Positions 27,310 through 37,375 are shown, numbered from the stretch's first letter. The stretch: 64,000 nt of DNA from Dyella marensis (GCF_900112865.1 NZ_FONH01000006.1:124001-188000); one strand, 5' to 3'. The notes: generated by a model from the letters alone, not told the origin. Made by a program: numbers and translations.

Positions 27310-27678
27310 TCACTTGGCGTTGTCGCTGACGGTGACGCCGCCGGCGTCCACACTCTTCACGCCTTTGACCTTCTTGGCGATCGCTTCGATCTTCGCCTTC
27401 TCGCCACTGGTGGCGGCGGTGCCGGTGATGGTGACGACGCCGTCGGTGGTGTTGACCGACAGGTCGCCGCTCTTGATGCCCTTGGTGGTGGCCAGCTCCG
27501 ATTTCACCTTGGTGGTGATCCAGCCGTCGGCGGCCTTGTCCGGCACGGTCTGGTTGCTGGTGGGTTTCTGCATGGCGCCCGCGTCCTGCGCGGCGACCTG
27601 CGCCAGCGGCGCGGCGGCGAGCAGCGCGACGAGGGCGGCGGCAGGCAGGGTCTTGCGGAGCAGGGACGAAGTCTTCAT
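27310..27678 (-). CDS. BON-domain exported protein
   Basis: A 122-residue protein with signal peptide (MKTSSLLRKTLPAAALVALLAAAPLAQVAAQ) and one BON domain: DGWITTKVKSELATTKGIKS, LSVNTTDGVVTITGTA, AKKVKGVKSVDAGGVTVSDN. BON domains (as in OsmY) bind phospholipid surfaces and occur in envelope stress proteins. Start at 27678 is set by the signal peptide and AGGAGAG upstream. It is transcribed toward pilU and shares the intervening terminator. Confidence 0.88.
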   Translation of the reverse strand: MKTSSLLRKTLPAAALVALLAAAPLAQVAAQDAGAMQKPTSNQTVPDKAADGWITTKVKSELATTKGIKSGDLSVNTTDGVVTITGTAATSGEKAKIEAIAKKVKGVKSVDAGGVTVSDNAK

Positions 27679-27987
27679 GGCAACTCTCCTGGGGATGGGA
27701 CGCTGTCCGGGGGGAGACAGCCGGAACGCATGTCGGCCGTCCGTTCCGGATAGCAACAGGTCGGGTGTGAACAAGGCTTCGAAAGCGCGTGCAGGCGTTC
27801 AGGGCGCGCTGGCCTAAGCGAAGATTTCGTGCGCTTCCGATGGAAAGATCGCAAGCTTTCGCGAAGCTTGCATGCCGTGTCGCAGCATGCGCATCTTTTC
27901 ATTTTCTACAGCACGTTACGCGTTTTTTCGCCCTGCACCGGTGGCGGAATTAGTGACCGGGTGAAAAAAATCGCGTTACAAATTCGT

Positions 27988-28015
27988 TGTGAATCGCACG
28001 ATGTTGCGTTATACA
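27988..28015 (+). promoter_or_regulatory. candidate sigma-70 promoter of the receptor gene
   Basis: TTGTGA (27988-27993), 16-base spacer, TATACA (28010-28015). Transcription would begin near 28022 and give a leader of about 177 bases before the receptor GTG. The region 27679-27987 holds no gene. Confidence 0.5.
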
Positions 28016-28105
28016 GCCCGCTGCTCTTTGGGCTGGATGGATACGAGAGGGGGGCTCGTCGAGCCGCATCTGGTTAGCCATCCGGGGGCACGTTTCTTCC
28101 TCGGA

Positions 28106-28168
28106 GCAAGGCCCTTCCCCGGGCCCGCAAGACCCACATCCCCGGTCCGCACCCACTGCGGATCTTGC
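28106..28168 (+). promoter_or_regulatory. structured leader of the TonB-dependent receptor mRNA
   Basis: Two stackable stems: GCAAGA (28127-28132) pairs with TCTTGC (28163-28168), enclosing TCCGCA (28146-28151), loop CCCAC, TGCGGA (28157-28162). A second GCAAG at 28106-28110 could pair with the same CTTGC, and GGCCC/GGGCC (28110-28125) forms a small hairpin. Two alternative partners for one strand resemble a switching leader, but no known riboswitch class is recognised. Confidence 0.4.
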
Positions 28169-28198
28169 GTTGCTAACAAGTTGATGGGAGTACAACCT

Positions 28199-31100
28199 GT
28201 GAGTTACCTCGCTGCTTTCACCAAGCGGCCTAAGGGACGTTCGTCCCTGGCCCTGGCCGTCGCCCTCGCGCTGGCCGGCACTGCCGCCATGGCCCAGTCC
28301 AACATCACCGGCTCGATCTTCGGCCAGGTGGCCCCGCAGTCGGGCAACACCGTCGAGATCAAGAGCGTCGACACCGGCCTGACCCGTTCGGCCAACGTCG
28401 ACGAGCAGGGCCGCTACCGTTTCAGCTCGCTGCCGACCGGCCGCTACACCGTCACGCTGAAGAACAACGGCGCCGCCGTCAGCACCCGCGACAACGTCGA
28501 GCTGAGCATCGCCGGCGGCACGGAAGTGTCCTTCGGCGCGTCCGCCGCGGCCGCGACCGACGCGAAGAACCTCGACGGCGTCTCGGTGGTGGCCTCGGCC
28601 CTGCCGGCGATCGACGTGTCCTCGGTCGACACCCGCACCGTGCTGACCTCCGAGCAGCTGGCCAAGCTGCCGATCGACCGCGACATCGCCGCCGCCGCCA
28701 TGCTGGCGCCGAGCGTGGTTGCCAACTCCAGCTACGGCGTGCCCAGCTTCGGCGGCGCCGCCTCGTCGGAGAACGCGTACTTCATCAACGGCTACGCCGT
28801 GACCAACCCGCTGACCTCGATCGGCTTCACCAAGCTGCCGTTCGACGCGATCGACCAGCAGCAGGTGCTGACCGGCGGCTACGGCGCCGAGTTCGGCCGT
28901 TCCACCGGCGGTGTGATCAACATCGTCACCAAGCGCGGTTCGAACCAGACCAAGGGTGGCATCTACACCATCTGGGAACCGGAAGCGCTGCGCGCCAGCC
29001 CGCGCAACAACTACTTCCCGCACACCGGCGCGGCCACCAACGCCGCCACCGACGGCACGCTGTACCAGTACCGCAACCGCAACCAGTACTGGAAGTCCAC
29101 CGTCGGCGCGTACATCAGCGGCGCGCTGATCAAGGACCGCCTGTTCTACTACATCGACGCCGAAGTGAACCGCCAGGAAGGCGCCAGCGTCATGTCGTTC
29201 TCCAATTCGGCGGCGTCGGCTTCGAAAATCGGCTACAACGAATTCCAGAACAAGATTCCGCGCTGGACGGCGAAGATCGACTGGAACATCACCGACAACC
29301 ACATCCTGGAATTCACGGGTGTGTCGGACAAGACCGAATTCACTTCCGACCGCTACACCTACGACTACAAGACGCAGACCCACGGCAGTACTCAGACGGG
29401 CGGCGTGTACAACAAGGACGGTGGCGACCTCTACATTGCCAAGTACACCGGCTACATCACCGACGACCTGACCGTGTCGGCGCTGTACGGCACGCAGAAG
29501 ATCAACCACGTCCAGACCAACTACGGCTTCAATCCGGCCTGCCCGTATATCTCGGTCGGTTCGAACGCGCAGGCGCCGGGCATCATCTACAACACCTGCC
29601 AGACCGCGACCACCTCGACCCTGCCGCTGGACGGCGCCAACGACAAGACCAAGGGCTGGCGCCTGGACATCGAGTACCGCCTCGGTGACCACGACATCCG
29701 CTTCGGCTACGACGCGCAGAACGCCAAGTCGTTCACCGGCAAGGAATACGCCGGCGGCTACGCCTGGGTGTACGGCAAGCAGACCAACCCGGCCACCGCG
29801 ATCGACCCGGGCCTGGGCGTGACCGGTTCGCCGGCTTCGGCGGGCGGCCTGGGCGCGCAGGGCTACTACGTCTACAAGGCGTACAACACCCAGCGCGCCG
29901 GCGTGGAAACCGACCAGGCGGCGCAGTTCATCGAAGACCGCTGGCAGGTCAACGATCGCTGGCTGCTGTCGGTGGGCCTGCGCAACGAGCAGTTCACCAA
30001 CTACAACAAGAACGGCGACGCCTACATCAAGCAGCGCCACCAGCTGGCGCCGCGCCTGGGCGCGTCGTGGGACGTGTTCGGCGACTCCACCCTCAAGGTG
30101 TTCGCCAACGCGGGCCGCTACCACCTGGCCGTGCCGAACAACGCCGCCGTGCGCAGCGTGTCCGGTTCGCTGATCAGCAACCAGTACTTCACCTACACCG
30201 GCGTGGATCCGGTCAGCGGCGCGCCGCTGGGCCTGAACCCGATCGCGGTGAACCCGGCCAGCCCGTTCATCTGCGCCAGCACCGGCGGCGTGTCGTCCAA
30301 CAAGGAATGCGGCCAGGCGCCGGATCCGCGCACCGTCGCGGCCAAGGGCCTGCGTGCGCACTTCCAGGACGAGTACATCCTGGGCATGGAGCAGCAGCTC
30401 ACCCCGACGTTCAACTGGGGCGCGAAGCTGACCTACCGCAAGCTGATGAGCGCGATCGACGACACCTGCATCCAGTCGCTCGGCAACAAGTGCCTCACCT
30501 TCAACCCGGGCCGCGGCAACACCTTCATGGTGCCGCAGGCGGACGGCAGCCTGAAGGAAGTGCACCTGAGCCAGAAGGACCTGAACCTGCCGGATCTGAA
30601 GCGCAAGTACTACGCGGTGGATCTGTTCGTCGAGCATCCGTTCGCCGACAGCTGGTACGGCAAGGTCGAGTACACCTTCTCGCGCAACTACGGCAACACC
30701 GAAGGCCAGCTGGCCTCCGACCTGGATACCGGCGCGGGCGGCCAGACCGACGTGTCGCGCACCCAGGACTGGGACCTGCCGCAGCTGATGGTGGGCTCCA
30801 ACGGCACGCTGCCTAACCATCGCGCGCACCAGGTCAAGGCGTTCGGCTATTACCAGCTGAACACCGAGTGGCGTTTCGGCGCCACCCTGATCGCCGCCTC
30901 GGGCCGTCCGAAGAACTGCACCAGCTTCTACCCGACCGCCGACGCCGGCCTGTACAACAGCTCCACGTACTGGTTCTGCGGCCTGCCGGGCCAGACCGGC
31001 TACACGGTGTCGCCGCGCGGTTCGCACGGCACCACGCCGTGGACCTACCAGCTGAACCTCAATGCGGCCTACACGCCGGGCTGGCTGGACAACAAGCTGA

Positions 31101-31261
31101 CCCTGCAGGTGGACGTGATCAACGCGCTGAATCGCCAGACGGCGACGATGTACAACTACCGCTACGCGCTGAACCGCACCACGGTGAACCCGCTGTACGG
31201 TCGTGAGCTGAACTACACCGATCCGCGCTACTTCCGCGTGACCGCCCGCTACGACTTCTAA
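28199..31261 (+). CDS. Oar-like TonB-dependent receptor
   Basis: A 1020-residue outer-membrane protein. After a signal peptide (cleavage after TAAMA, about residue 32) comes a carboxypeptidase-regulatory-like beta-sandwich (DEQGRYRFSSLPTGRYTVTL), then a plug (YGAEFGRSTGGVINIVTKRG, ENAYFINGYAVTNP) and a large beta barrel ending in Phe (VTARYDF). This is the Oar/CirA-like architecture, common and numerous in Xanthomonadaceae, importing unknown ligands with TonB-ExbBD energy. I use GTG at 28199 because GGGAG lies eight bases upstream; an ATG at 28184 is in frame but lacks such a site. A terminator follows. Confidence 0.9.
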   Translation: MSYLAAFTKRPKGRSSLALAVALALAGTAAMAQSNITGSIFGQVAPQSGNTVEIKSVDTGLTRSANVDEQGRYRFSSLPTGRYTVTLKNNGAAVSTRDNVELSIAGGTEVSFGASAAAATDAKNLDGVSVVASALPAIDVSSVDTRTVLTSEQLAKLPIDRDIAAAAMLAPSVVANSSYGVPSFGGAASSENAYFINGYAVTNPLTSIGFTKLPFDAIDQQQVLTGGYGAEFGRSTGGVINIVTKRGSNQTKGGIYTIWEPEALRASPRNNYFPHTGAATNAATDGTLYQYRNRNQYWKSTVGAYISGALIKDRLFYYIDAEVNRQEGASVMSFSNSAASASKIGYNEFQNKIPRWTAKIDWNITDNHILEFTGVSDKTEFTSDRYTYDYKTQTHGSTQTGGVYNKDGGDLYIAKYTGYITDDLTVSALYGTQKINHVQTNYGFNPACPYISVGSNAQAPGIIYNTCQTATTSTLPLDGANDKTKGWRLDIEYRLGDHDIRFGYDAQNAKSFTGKEYAGGYAWVYGKQTNPATAIDPGLGVTGSPASAGGLGAQGYYVYKAYNTQRAGVETDQAAQFIEDRWQVNDRWLLSVGLRNEQFTNYNKNGDAYIKQRHQLAPRLGASWDVFGDSTLKVFANAGRYHLAVPNNAAVRSVSGSLISNQYFTYTGVDPVSGAPLGLNPIAVNPASPFICASTGGVSSNKECGQAPDPRTVAAKGLRAHFQDEYILGMEQQLTPTFNWGAKLTYRKLMSAIDDTCIQSLGNKCLTFNPGRGNTFMVPQADGSLKEVHLSQKDLNLPDLKRKYYAVDLFVEHPFADSWYGKVEYTFSRNYGNTEGQLASDLDTGAGGQTDVSRTQDWDLPQLMVGSNGTLPNHRAHQVKAFGYYQLNTEWRFGATLIAASGRPKNCTSFYPTADAGLYNSSTYWFCGLPGQTGYTVSPRGSHGTTPWTYQLNLNAAYTPGWLDNKLTLQVDVINALNRQTATMYNYRYALNRTTVNPLYGRELNYTDPRYFRVTARYDF

Positions 31262-31316
31262 GCGGGCAGGCCGGACCGGCGCCTCGCGGCGCCGGTTCGA
31301 CCCGGCAAAGTCATGA

Positions 31317-31347
31317 AAACCACCGGCGTCATGCCGGTGGTTTTTTT
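31317..31347 (+). terminator. rho-independent terminator after the receptor gene
   Basis: Perfect 11-base stem AAACCACCGGC (31317-31327), loop GTCAT, GCCGGTGGTTT (31333-31343), followed by more T's. A second GC-rich hairpin (CCGGCGCC...GGCGCCGG) lies just before it at about 31276-31295. Confidence 0.93.
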
Positions 31348-31416
31348 CTTTCTATTGCGTAGTGGTAAGGGGCGCACAAACGCTGCGACTACCTTCCCCG
31401 ACCTTCAAGTTGGAAC

Positions 31417-31597
31417 CCTTCTCCCCCGGCGACCCGAAGGTAGTCCCCGTGGGAGAGCACGCGGAGAGCGCACATGGATGTGCGCGGCTCTGAGGAGCGA
31501 GGAAGGTGGCGGCAGCCGGATGAGGGTACGGGCGGAGCGCAGCGTTACGCTCCGCCCGTACCCTCACCCCAACCCCTCTCCCGAAGGGAGAGGGGCT
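31417..31597. repeat. palindromic repeat family B, copy 3
   Basis: The longest copy: CCTTCTCCCCCGG at one end, CCCTCTCCCGAAGGGAGAGGGG at the other, and a central GGGTACGGGCGGAGCG / CGCTCCGCCCGTACCC inverted pair. The left outer module is interrupted by about 60 bases (GAGAGCACGCGGAGAG...) compared with copy 2. The 31348-31625 gap holds no gene. Confidence 0.8.
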
Positions 31598-31625
31598 TAG
31601 GTCGCGACACTCCCAAACGCCGCGG

Positions 31626-34600
31626 CTAGAACGCCACGTTCACCGTCAACCGTGCCGACTGATCGTGCGCATCACTGGCGAACTGCCCGTGATAACCAAG
31701 ATCGATCGTCACTGCATGGCCGACCGGGAAGCGCAGGCCGAGGTCGAGCACGCCGGCGTTGTCCGCCACCGGCAGGCCGTACACGGTGAAGTCGTCCGCG
31801 CCCGCGGCGAAGCGCTGCCGGCGTTCCGGCACGCGATCGCCGGAGGCATGCTGATAGCCGACGCCGGCGTAGGCATGCAGTCCGCCCGGACCCAACTGCA
31901 GCGAACCGCGCACGCCGGCGGTGGCCACGGTGAGGTTGGACGAGCTGCCGTCGACGGCGAGCGCGGCGTCGCTGCCGTGCTCGGTGAAGGCATCGGTGCG
32001 CACGTGCACCTGGCTGAGGTTGAGGTAGGGCTCGACGGTGGCGCGGTCGAGCTGGAACACGTAGCTGCCGTCGATATAGGCCTGCGCGGTGTTGGCGTCG
32101 TAATTGGCCTGGGCCACGCCGGAGTAGGTGCCGAAGGCGATGCGGCGGGTGGTGTCGATTTTCTGCCACGCATACGCCGCGCCGCCGCGCAGGCGGATGT
32201 TGCCGAGATTCCAGCTGGCGTACAGGCCGGCATAGTTGGCCTTGGCATGTGCGGTGGAACCGAGTTCGCGCACGTTGAGGCTGTTCTGGCCGTGGCCGAC
32301 CAGGCCGCCGACGCGCAGGTCGTCGATCGCCGTATCCGCGCCGACCAGCACGCCGCTGCCGTTGGCGTTCATGTCGTGCGCGTTGCCGTCGCTGTCGTGG
32401 TCGCCCCAGTGGCCCCACAGCGAACTCCACACGATGTTGCCGCTGCCGGTGGCGCCTTCGGCATTCTGCCCGCCGTAGCTGGCGCCGAGCAGATGGTTGT
32501 TGATGGCGTCGCGCACGTAGTGGCTGTCGTCGAACAGCGCGGTGCCGATGCTGCCGTGCATCTCGCCGGAGAGCTGGTCGAAGGCATGCCGCGCGGTGGC
32601 GGGGTCGAGGGTGAGCAGGGCGTCGTAGAGCGGCGAGTTCGGATCCAGGTGCTCGAGCGCGCCGGCGGTGTTCTTCTGGTTGCTGGTGTTCGCCACGCTC
32701 TCGAAGCTGACGTCGTTGCGCTGCAGCGACAGGTTCACCGCGTTGGCGGTGTAGCTGAGCACCGGCGTGAGGAAGGTCAGGTTGGCGCTGACCGCGCCGA
32801 ATTGTCCGCTCAGGCCCTGCGCCGCGGTGAGGATGGTGTAGTCGGTGCGTGGCGCGTAGTTGCCCGGCTGTCCCAGCACCAGCACGCTGCCGCCGAGGAT
32901 CGACGCCGTGCCGCCGACGACGATGCGGCTGCTCTGGCCTTGCGGCGTCGCGCCGACCTGGTAGCTGGAGCCGTTGTGGAACACCGCATTGCCGGTCACC
33001 GTCAGCGTGCCGGTGGTGTTGCCGGGTACGACGGTGCCGGACAGGTCCAGTGCGCCGATGGTGCCGATGCCACCCAGCGTGGCGCCGCCGTTGACCGTCA
33101 CCGCGCCGCCGAGCGTGGCGCCCGGATGGCTGTTGTCCCCGACGATCAGCGTGCCCGCCGCGACCGTCGTCGCGCCGGTCAGCGGATTGGCGGTGTCGAG
33201 GGTGAGCGTGCCGGCGCCCGACTTCAGCAGCGTGCCGCTGCCGGAGATCGAGCCATTGAACGTGGCATCGCTGCCCTGGTTGATGACCAGCGCGGCGTTG
33301 TCGACGATAGAGCCCTGCAGGCTGCTCGCATCGCCTTGCAACGTGCCCGCGCTGATCGTGGTGCCGCCGCTGTAGCTGTTCGCGCCGCTCAGCGTGAGCG
33401 TGCCGGCGCCGAGCTTGGTCAACGCGCCGGTACCGCTGACCACGCCGGCGAAGCTGCCATCGGTGCCCTGGTTGAAGACCAGCAAGGCATTGTCGGTGAT
33501 ATTGCCCTGCAGGCTGCTGGCATCGCCTTGCAGCGTGCCCGCGCTGATGGTGGTGCCGCCGCTGTAGCTGTTGGCGCCGGAAAGAACCAGCGTGCCCGCG
33601 CCGAGCTTGGTCAGGCTGCCGGTGCCGCTCAGGGGCTGGCTGACGGTGAACACGTTGGCGGCGTCGGCGATATCGAAGCCGCCGCCGGTGGCGCCGAAGG
33701 TGATCGCGCGCGGCGTGGACTGGAAGCTGGTGCCCGTCACCTGCAGGATGCCGCCTTCGAAATCCAGGCCGGCGCTGGCCGCACCCAGGTTCGTATCGGC
33801 GCTGACCGACAAGGTGCCGGCGCTGAGCATGGTGCCCTGCGTATAGGTGTTGGCGCCGCCGAGGATCAGCGTGCCCGCACCGGTCTTGTTGAAGCCCAGG
33901 CCGGTGAGCGTGTTGTCGACCGTGGCGACCCAGCCCGCGCTGGCCGCGCTGCCGTCGCCGACGCGGATCTCGCTGAGCGCGCCTGGCGAAGGCGCGACCA
34001 GGCCGAGCGCGTCGCCGACCAGGTGGAAACCGTCATTGGCGAACTGCATGCCGAGCGCGGTGACCGGCTGCGCGCCGCCGTTGCCGTCGACGGTCACCGT
34101 GCCTGCATCGCCGCCGAAGATGGCGAACGCATCGGCGGGTTGGCGAGTGGAGGTCACCGAGCCCGTTGCATCCGTCCAGTTCGCCTGCGCTGCCGACCAG
34201 GTGCCGCTGCCGCCGCCCATGCGCGTGCTGTTGGCCAGGCCGTTCGCGTTCCAGAAATTCAGCGCCAGGCTGTTGGTGTTGATCAGGTTGATCTGCTTGC
34301 TGGCGGTGAGGTTCTGGATGGTGAAGCCGGCCGGCGGCGCGATGCCGCCATTGGTTTCGGAGAGCGCGCCGCCGTAGGTGAACAGGTTGTACAGGCCGGG
34401 ACCGAAGCCGCCGGCATCGATCGGATTGATCGTGGCGCCGTTGATGGTCAGGTTGCCGTTGACCGCCACGTTGTGGCCGGTGCCGGGCGTGCTGAAGTTC
34501 GGTCCCGGTGCGCCGAACGAGAAGTCCAGCACGCTGCCCTGCGCCAGGGTGACATCGCCGTTGACGGTGAGCGTGCCGGTGGGATTGCCCGGCGCGAGAT

Positions 34601-37286
34601 GGCCGCCGTTCAACACCGAGACGCTGCCGCCGACGGTGCCGAAACCGCCCAGCGCGGCGCCGCTGGCGACGGTGACGTTGCCGCCGATGCTGGCCGCGGC
34701 ATGCGTCGCATCGCCCACGGTAAGACTGCCCGCCTGCACCGTGGTCAGGCCGGTGTAGGTGTTTACGCCGTTGAGCACGAGTGCGCTGGCGGTATTGGTC
34801 ACGCCGCCGGTGCCCTGGATGACGCCGTCGAAGCTGCCGCCGCCGCTGCCGCTCACGCTGAGCACGTTGGCGCCCAGGTTGACGGTGCCGCCGGTGCCGG
34901 CGAGTGCGCCGATGGTCTGGTTGCCGCCCGCGGAGATGTCGAGGATGCCGCTGTTGCCCAGTGTCAGCGCACTGCTCGCGGCGAGGCTGCCGCCGGCGCC
35001 CAGCGCCAGCGTGCCGGCCTGGATGCTGGTGGCGCCGGTATAGGTATTGGCGCCGGTGAATGTCTGCGTGGCCGTGCCGTTGATGGTCACGCCGCCGCTG
35101 CCGCTGATGACGCCGCCGAAGCTGGAGCCGACGCCGTTCGGTGCGAGGGTCAGCGCGTTCGCGCCGATGTTCACCGTGCCGCCGGCGCCGGCAAGTCCGC
35201 CGAGGCTCTGCGCGCTGGCGGCCGAGAGATCGAAGGTGCCGCCCGCGGCCAGCGTGACCAGGCCGTTCGCGGCGAGCGAACCGCCGCTGCCCAGCGCCAG
35301 TGCGCCGGCATTGATGGTGGTGCCGCCGGTATACGTGCTGGCGCCGCTGAGCGTGAGCGTGCCGCTGCCTTGCTTGACGAGGCCGCCGGTGCCGCCGATG
35401 GTCCCCGCGTAGGTCGTGCTGCTGGCATTGCCGACGATGAGCGACCGCGTGCCCAGCGCCACCTGGCTGCCGGCGACGCCGGACAGCGCGCCGATGGTCG
35501 GGTTGCCGCCGGCCGCCGAAATGTCGAACGAGGTGCCGGCGGCGTTGAGCGTCACCGCACCGCCGGCCGCGAGACTGCCGCCCGCGCCGAGTGCCAGGGT
35601 GCCGGCATTGATCGTGGTGCCGCCGGTATACGTGCTGGCGCCGCCCAGGGTCAGCGTGCCGCTGCCTTGCTTGACGATGCCGCCGGTGCCGCTGATGCCG
35701 CCGGAGAACGTGGTGTTGACGCTGTCGCCCAGGGTGAGCGTGCGCGCACCCAGCGCGAGCGTGGTGCCGGCGGCGCCGGCCAGCGCGCCGATGGTCTGGT
35801 TGGCGCCGGCGCCGGAGATGTCCAACGTGGCGCCAGGGCCAGTCAGGTTGACCATGCCGGTCGATGCCAGCGAGCCGCTGGCGCCCAGCGCGATGGTGCC
35901 GGCGTCGATGACGGTACCGCCGCTGTAGGTGTTGGCGGCACCCAGGGTCAGCGTGCCGGCGCCGTTCTTGGTCAGCGCGCCGCTGCCCGACAGCAGGCCC
36001 GACAAGGTGAAGTTGTTGGCGCCCGACGCGGTGAGGCCGCCCGCATTGACGGTGATCGCATTGCCCAGGGTCAGGCCGCTGCTGCTGGCGCCGATCGCGC
36101 CGCCGTTGGCGGTGATCGGATTGCTGCCGAAGGCGGCGCCGTTGTCGAAGTTGGCCAGGCCGCCGTTGAGCGTGGCGTCGGTGCTGACCAGCGCGCCCTG
36201 CAGGTTCCAGGTGCCGCTGTTGACGGTCAGGTGCTGGAAGTTGATGTAGGTGGCGGACGAGGCATTGGTCACCGTGCCGCCGGTGCCCGAGCCGGGGCCG
36301 GCCACCACGTTCTGCAGCACCAGCGTGTTGTTGCCGCCCGCGCCGCCGTCGATCTGTCCGGTGGGCGCGAAGTTCAGGTTGACGCCGAGCACGCCGAGCA
36401 GGTTCAGCCCGAGGCTGCCGCCGTTGTTGACGTTGGAGCCGGACACCGCGGTGAAGGTATTGGTGCTGTTGGCGCCCATCGACACGCTGCCGCTGATGGT
36501 GCCGGCGTTGATGAAGGTGTTGCCGGTGGCGGAAGCCTCCATGGCGGTGCGGCCGGTGATGGTGCCGGTATTGGTGATGTTGACCTGCGCACCGCCGTAG
36601 GCCGCGATCACCGGGGCATCGGATCCCAGCAGCGAGACGCCGAGCAGGGCGGACGAGCCGATGGTGCCGGCATTGTTGATCGTGGTGGTGCCGCCGCTGC
36701 CGTTGCGCACGGACAGTGCCATGCCGGTGAAGTCGGCGAGATTCAGGCCGAGCAGGCCGGTGGTGCCCTTCATCACGCCGCTGGCCTGGTTGTTGACGGT
36801 GACCGTGCTGCCCGGGATGGCGGTGCCGAGATTGGGGTTGCCGATCACCGTGCCGGAGGACAGCAGGCTGAGCAGGCCGAGCAGGGACGGGTCGATGGTG
36901 CCGGCATTGTTGAGCGTGGTGCCGTTGCCGGTGAGCGACATCGCCGTGCCGCCCAGGCCCAGCAGCACGCCGGTGGAGCCGCCGGCGACGACATTGACGG
37001 TGAGGTTGTTGGCGGCGCTCGCATACGAGGGCGCCAGCGGATTGGCGGCGCCGGAGCAGGTCACCGTGGCGCCATTGGCCGGGTTGATCGGACTGCAGGC
37101 GGCCATGGCCGATTGCAGCGGCAGGGCAGCGCAGGCGGCCAGGCAGCACAGCGCGAGCAGGCGGCGGGCCGGCAGCCGGCGCGCTCCTCCCGGCGGAGTT
37201 CCCGCGCCGCGTGCATCCGCCAGTTCGGACGCAACTTGAAGCACGCGCAGCGCGCGGTTCCAGACGAGCCGGTAAATGCGATTCAT
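31626..37286 (-). CDS. large ESPR-type autotransporter adhesin
   Basis: An 1886-residue type V secreted protein. It opens with an extended signal peptide region (MNRIYRLVWNRALRVLQVAS) and a hydrophobic core ending in SAMA (about residue 62). The passenger is a Gly/Thr/Asn-rich beta-helix with many passenger-associated repeats of the form GSGTLTLGGASTYTGGTTIN. The last 280 residues or so form the autotransporter barrel, ending LTVNVAF. No protease motif is visible, so adhesion or aggregation is the likely role. AGGGG precedes the ATG. It lies between a receptor gene and a lipoprotein gene and is preceded by a short leader ORF. Confidence 0.92.
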   Translation of the reverse strand: MNRIYRLVWNRALRVLQVASELADARGAGTPPGGARRLPARRLLALCCLAACAALPLQSAMAACSPINPANGATVTCSGAANPLAPSYASAANNLTVNVVAGGSTGVLLGLGGTAMSLTGNGTTLNNAGTIDPSLLGLLSLLSSGTVIGNPNLGTAIPGSTVTVNNQASGVMKGTTGLLGLNLADFTGMALSVRNGSGGTTTINNAGTIGSSALLGVSLLGSDAPVIAAYGGAQVNITNTGTITGRTAMEASATGNTFINAGTISGSVSMGANSTNTFTAVSGSNVNNGGSLGLNLLGVLGVNLNFAPTGQIDGGAGGNNTLVLQNVVAGPGSGTGGTVTNASSATYINFQHLTVNSGTWNLQGALVSTDATLNGGLANFDNGAAFGSNPITANGGAIGASSSGLTLGNAITVNAGGLTASGANNFTLSGLLSGSGALTKNGAGTLTLGAANTYSGGTVIDAGTIALGASGSLASTGMVNLTGPGATLDISGAGANQTIGALAGAAGTTLALGARTLTLGDSVNTTFSGGISGTGGIVKQGSGTLTLGGASTYTGGTTINAGTLALGAGGSLAAGGAVTLNAAGTSFDISAAGGNPTIGALSGVAGSQVALGTRSLIVGNASSTTYAGTIGGTGGLVKQGSGTLTLSGASTYTGGTTINAGALALGSGGSLAANGLVTLAAGGTFDLSAASAQSLGGLAGAGGTVNIGANALTLAPNGVGSSFGGVISGSGGVTINGTATQTFTGANTYTGATSIQAGTLALGAGGSLAASSALTLGNSGILDISAGGNQTIGALAGTGGTVNLGANVLSVSGSGGGSFDGVIQGTGGVTNTASALVLNGVNTYTGLTTVQAGSLTVGDATHAAASIGGNVTVASGAALGGFGTVGGSVSVLNGGHLAPGNPTGTLTVNGDVTLAQGSVLDFSFGAPGPNFSTPGTGHNVAVNGNLTINGATINPIDAGGFGPGLYNLFTYGGALSETNGGIAPPAGFTIQNLTASKQINLINTNSLALNFWNANGLANSTRMGGGSGTWSAAQANWTDATGSVTSTRQPADAFAIFGGDAGTVTVDGNGGAQPVTALGMQFANDGFHLVGDALGLVAPSPGALSEIRVGDGSAASAGWVATVDNTLTGLGFNKTGAGTLILGGANTYTQGTMLSAGTLSVSADTNLGAASAGLDFEGGILQVTGTSFQSTPRAITFGATGGGFDIADAANVFTVSQPLSGTGSLTKLGAGTLVLSGANSYSGGTTISAGTLQGDASSLQGNITDNALLVFNQGTDGSFAGVVSGTGALTKLGAGTLTLSGANSYSGGTTISAGTLQGDASSLQGSIVDNAALVINQGSDATFNGSISGSGTLLKSGAGTLTLDTANPLTGATTVAAGTLIVGDNSHPGATLGGAVTVNGGATLGGIGTIGALDLSGTVVPGNTTGTLTVTGNAVFHNGSSYQVGATPQGQSSRIVVGGTASILGGSVLVLGQPGNYAPRTDYTILTAAQGLSGQFGAVSANLTFLTPVLSYTANAVNLSLQRNDVSFESVANTSNQKNTAGALEHLDPNSPLYDALLTLDPATARHAFDQLSGEMHGSIGTALFDDSHYVRDAINNHLLGASYGGQNAEGATGSGNIVWSSLWGHWGDHDSDGNAHDMNANGSGVLVGADTAIDDLRVGGLVGHGQNSLNVRELGSTAHAKANYAGLYASWNLGNIRLRGGAAYAWQKIDTTRRIAFGTYSGVAQANYDANTAQAYIDGSYVFQLDRATVEPYLNLSQVHVRTDAFTEHGSDAALAVDGSSSNLTVATAGVRGSLQLGPGGLHAYAGVGYQHASGDRVPERRQRFAAGADDFTVYGLPVADNAGVLDLGLRFPVGHAVTIDLGYHGQFASDAHDQSARLTVNVAF
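33250..33633 (-). repeat. two near-identical 64-codon repeats in the autotransporter
   Basis: Two adjacent 192-base units show high DNA identity (for example CCCTGCAGGCTGCT at 33313 and 33505). At protein level each reads LSGANSYSGGTTISAGTLQG, then DASSLQG and an NQG segment. A looser 297-base spacing recurs around 35328 and 35625. Recent duplication explains the identity, and such units can vary in number between strains. Confidence 0.85.
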
Positions 37287-37375
37287 GTTTTAACCCCTGA
37301 AGTTAGCCGGTGCCGGGCGGCTGTACTGCGTGTTGACGGGGCTCTCCTATGAGCTCCGGACGTGCAGGTCGCGCG

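Noticed and set aside
27950-31027. A 1025-codon open frame antisense to the TonB-dependent receptor
   Set aside because: Same reason: low-complexity Val/Gly/Arg/His sequence with no domain, opposite a well-supported receptor.
31665-37352. An 1895-codon open frame on the plus strand across the autotransporter gene
   Set aside because: It is antisense to a gene with full domain support, has no motif or signal, and its composition is what reversed GC-rich repeat codons give.
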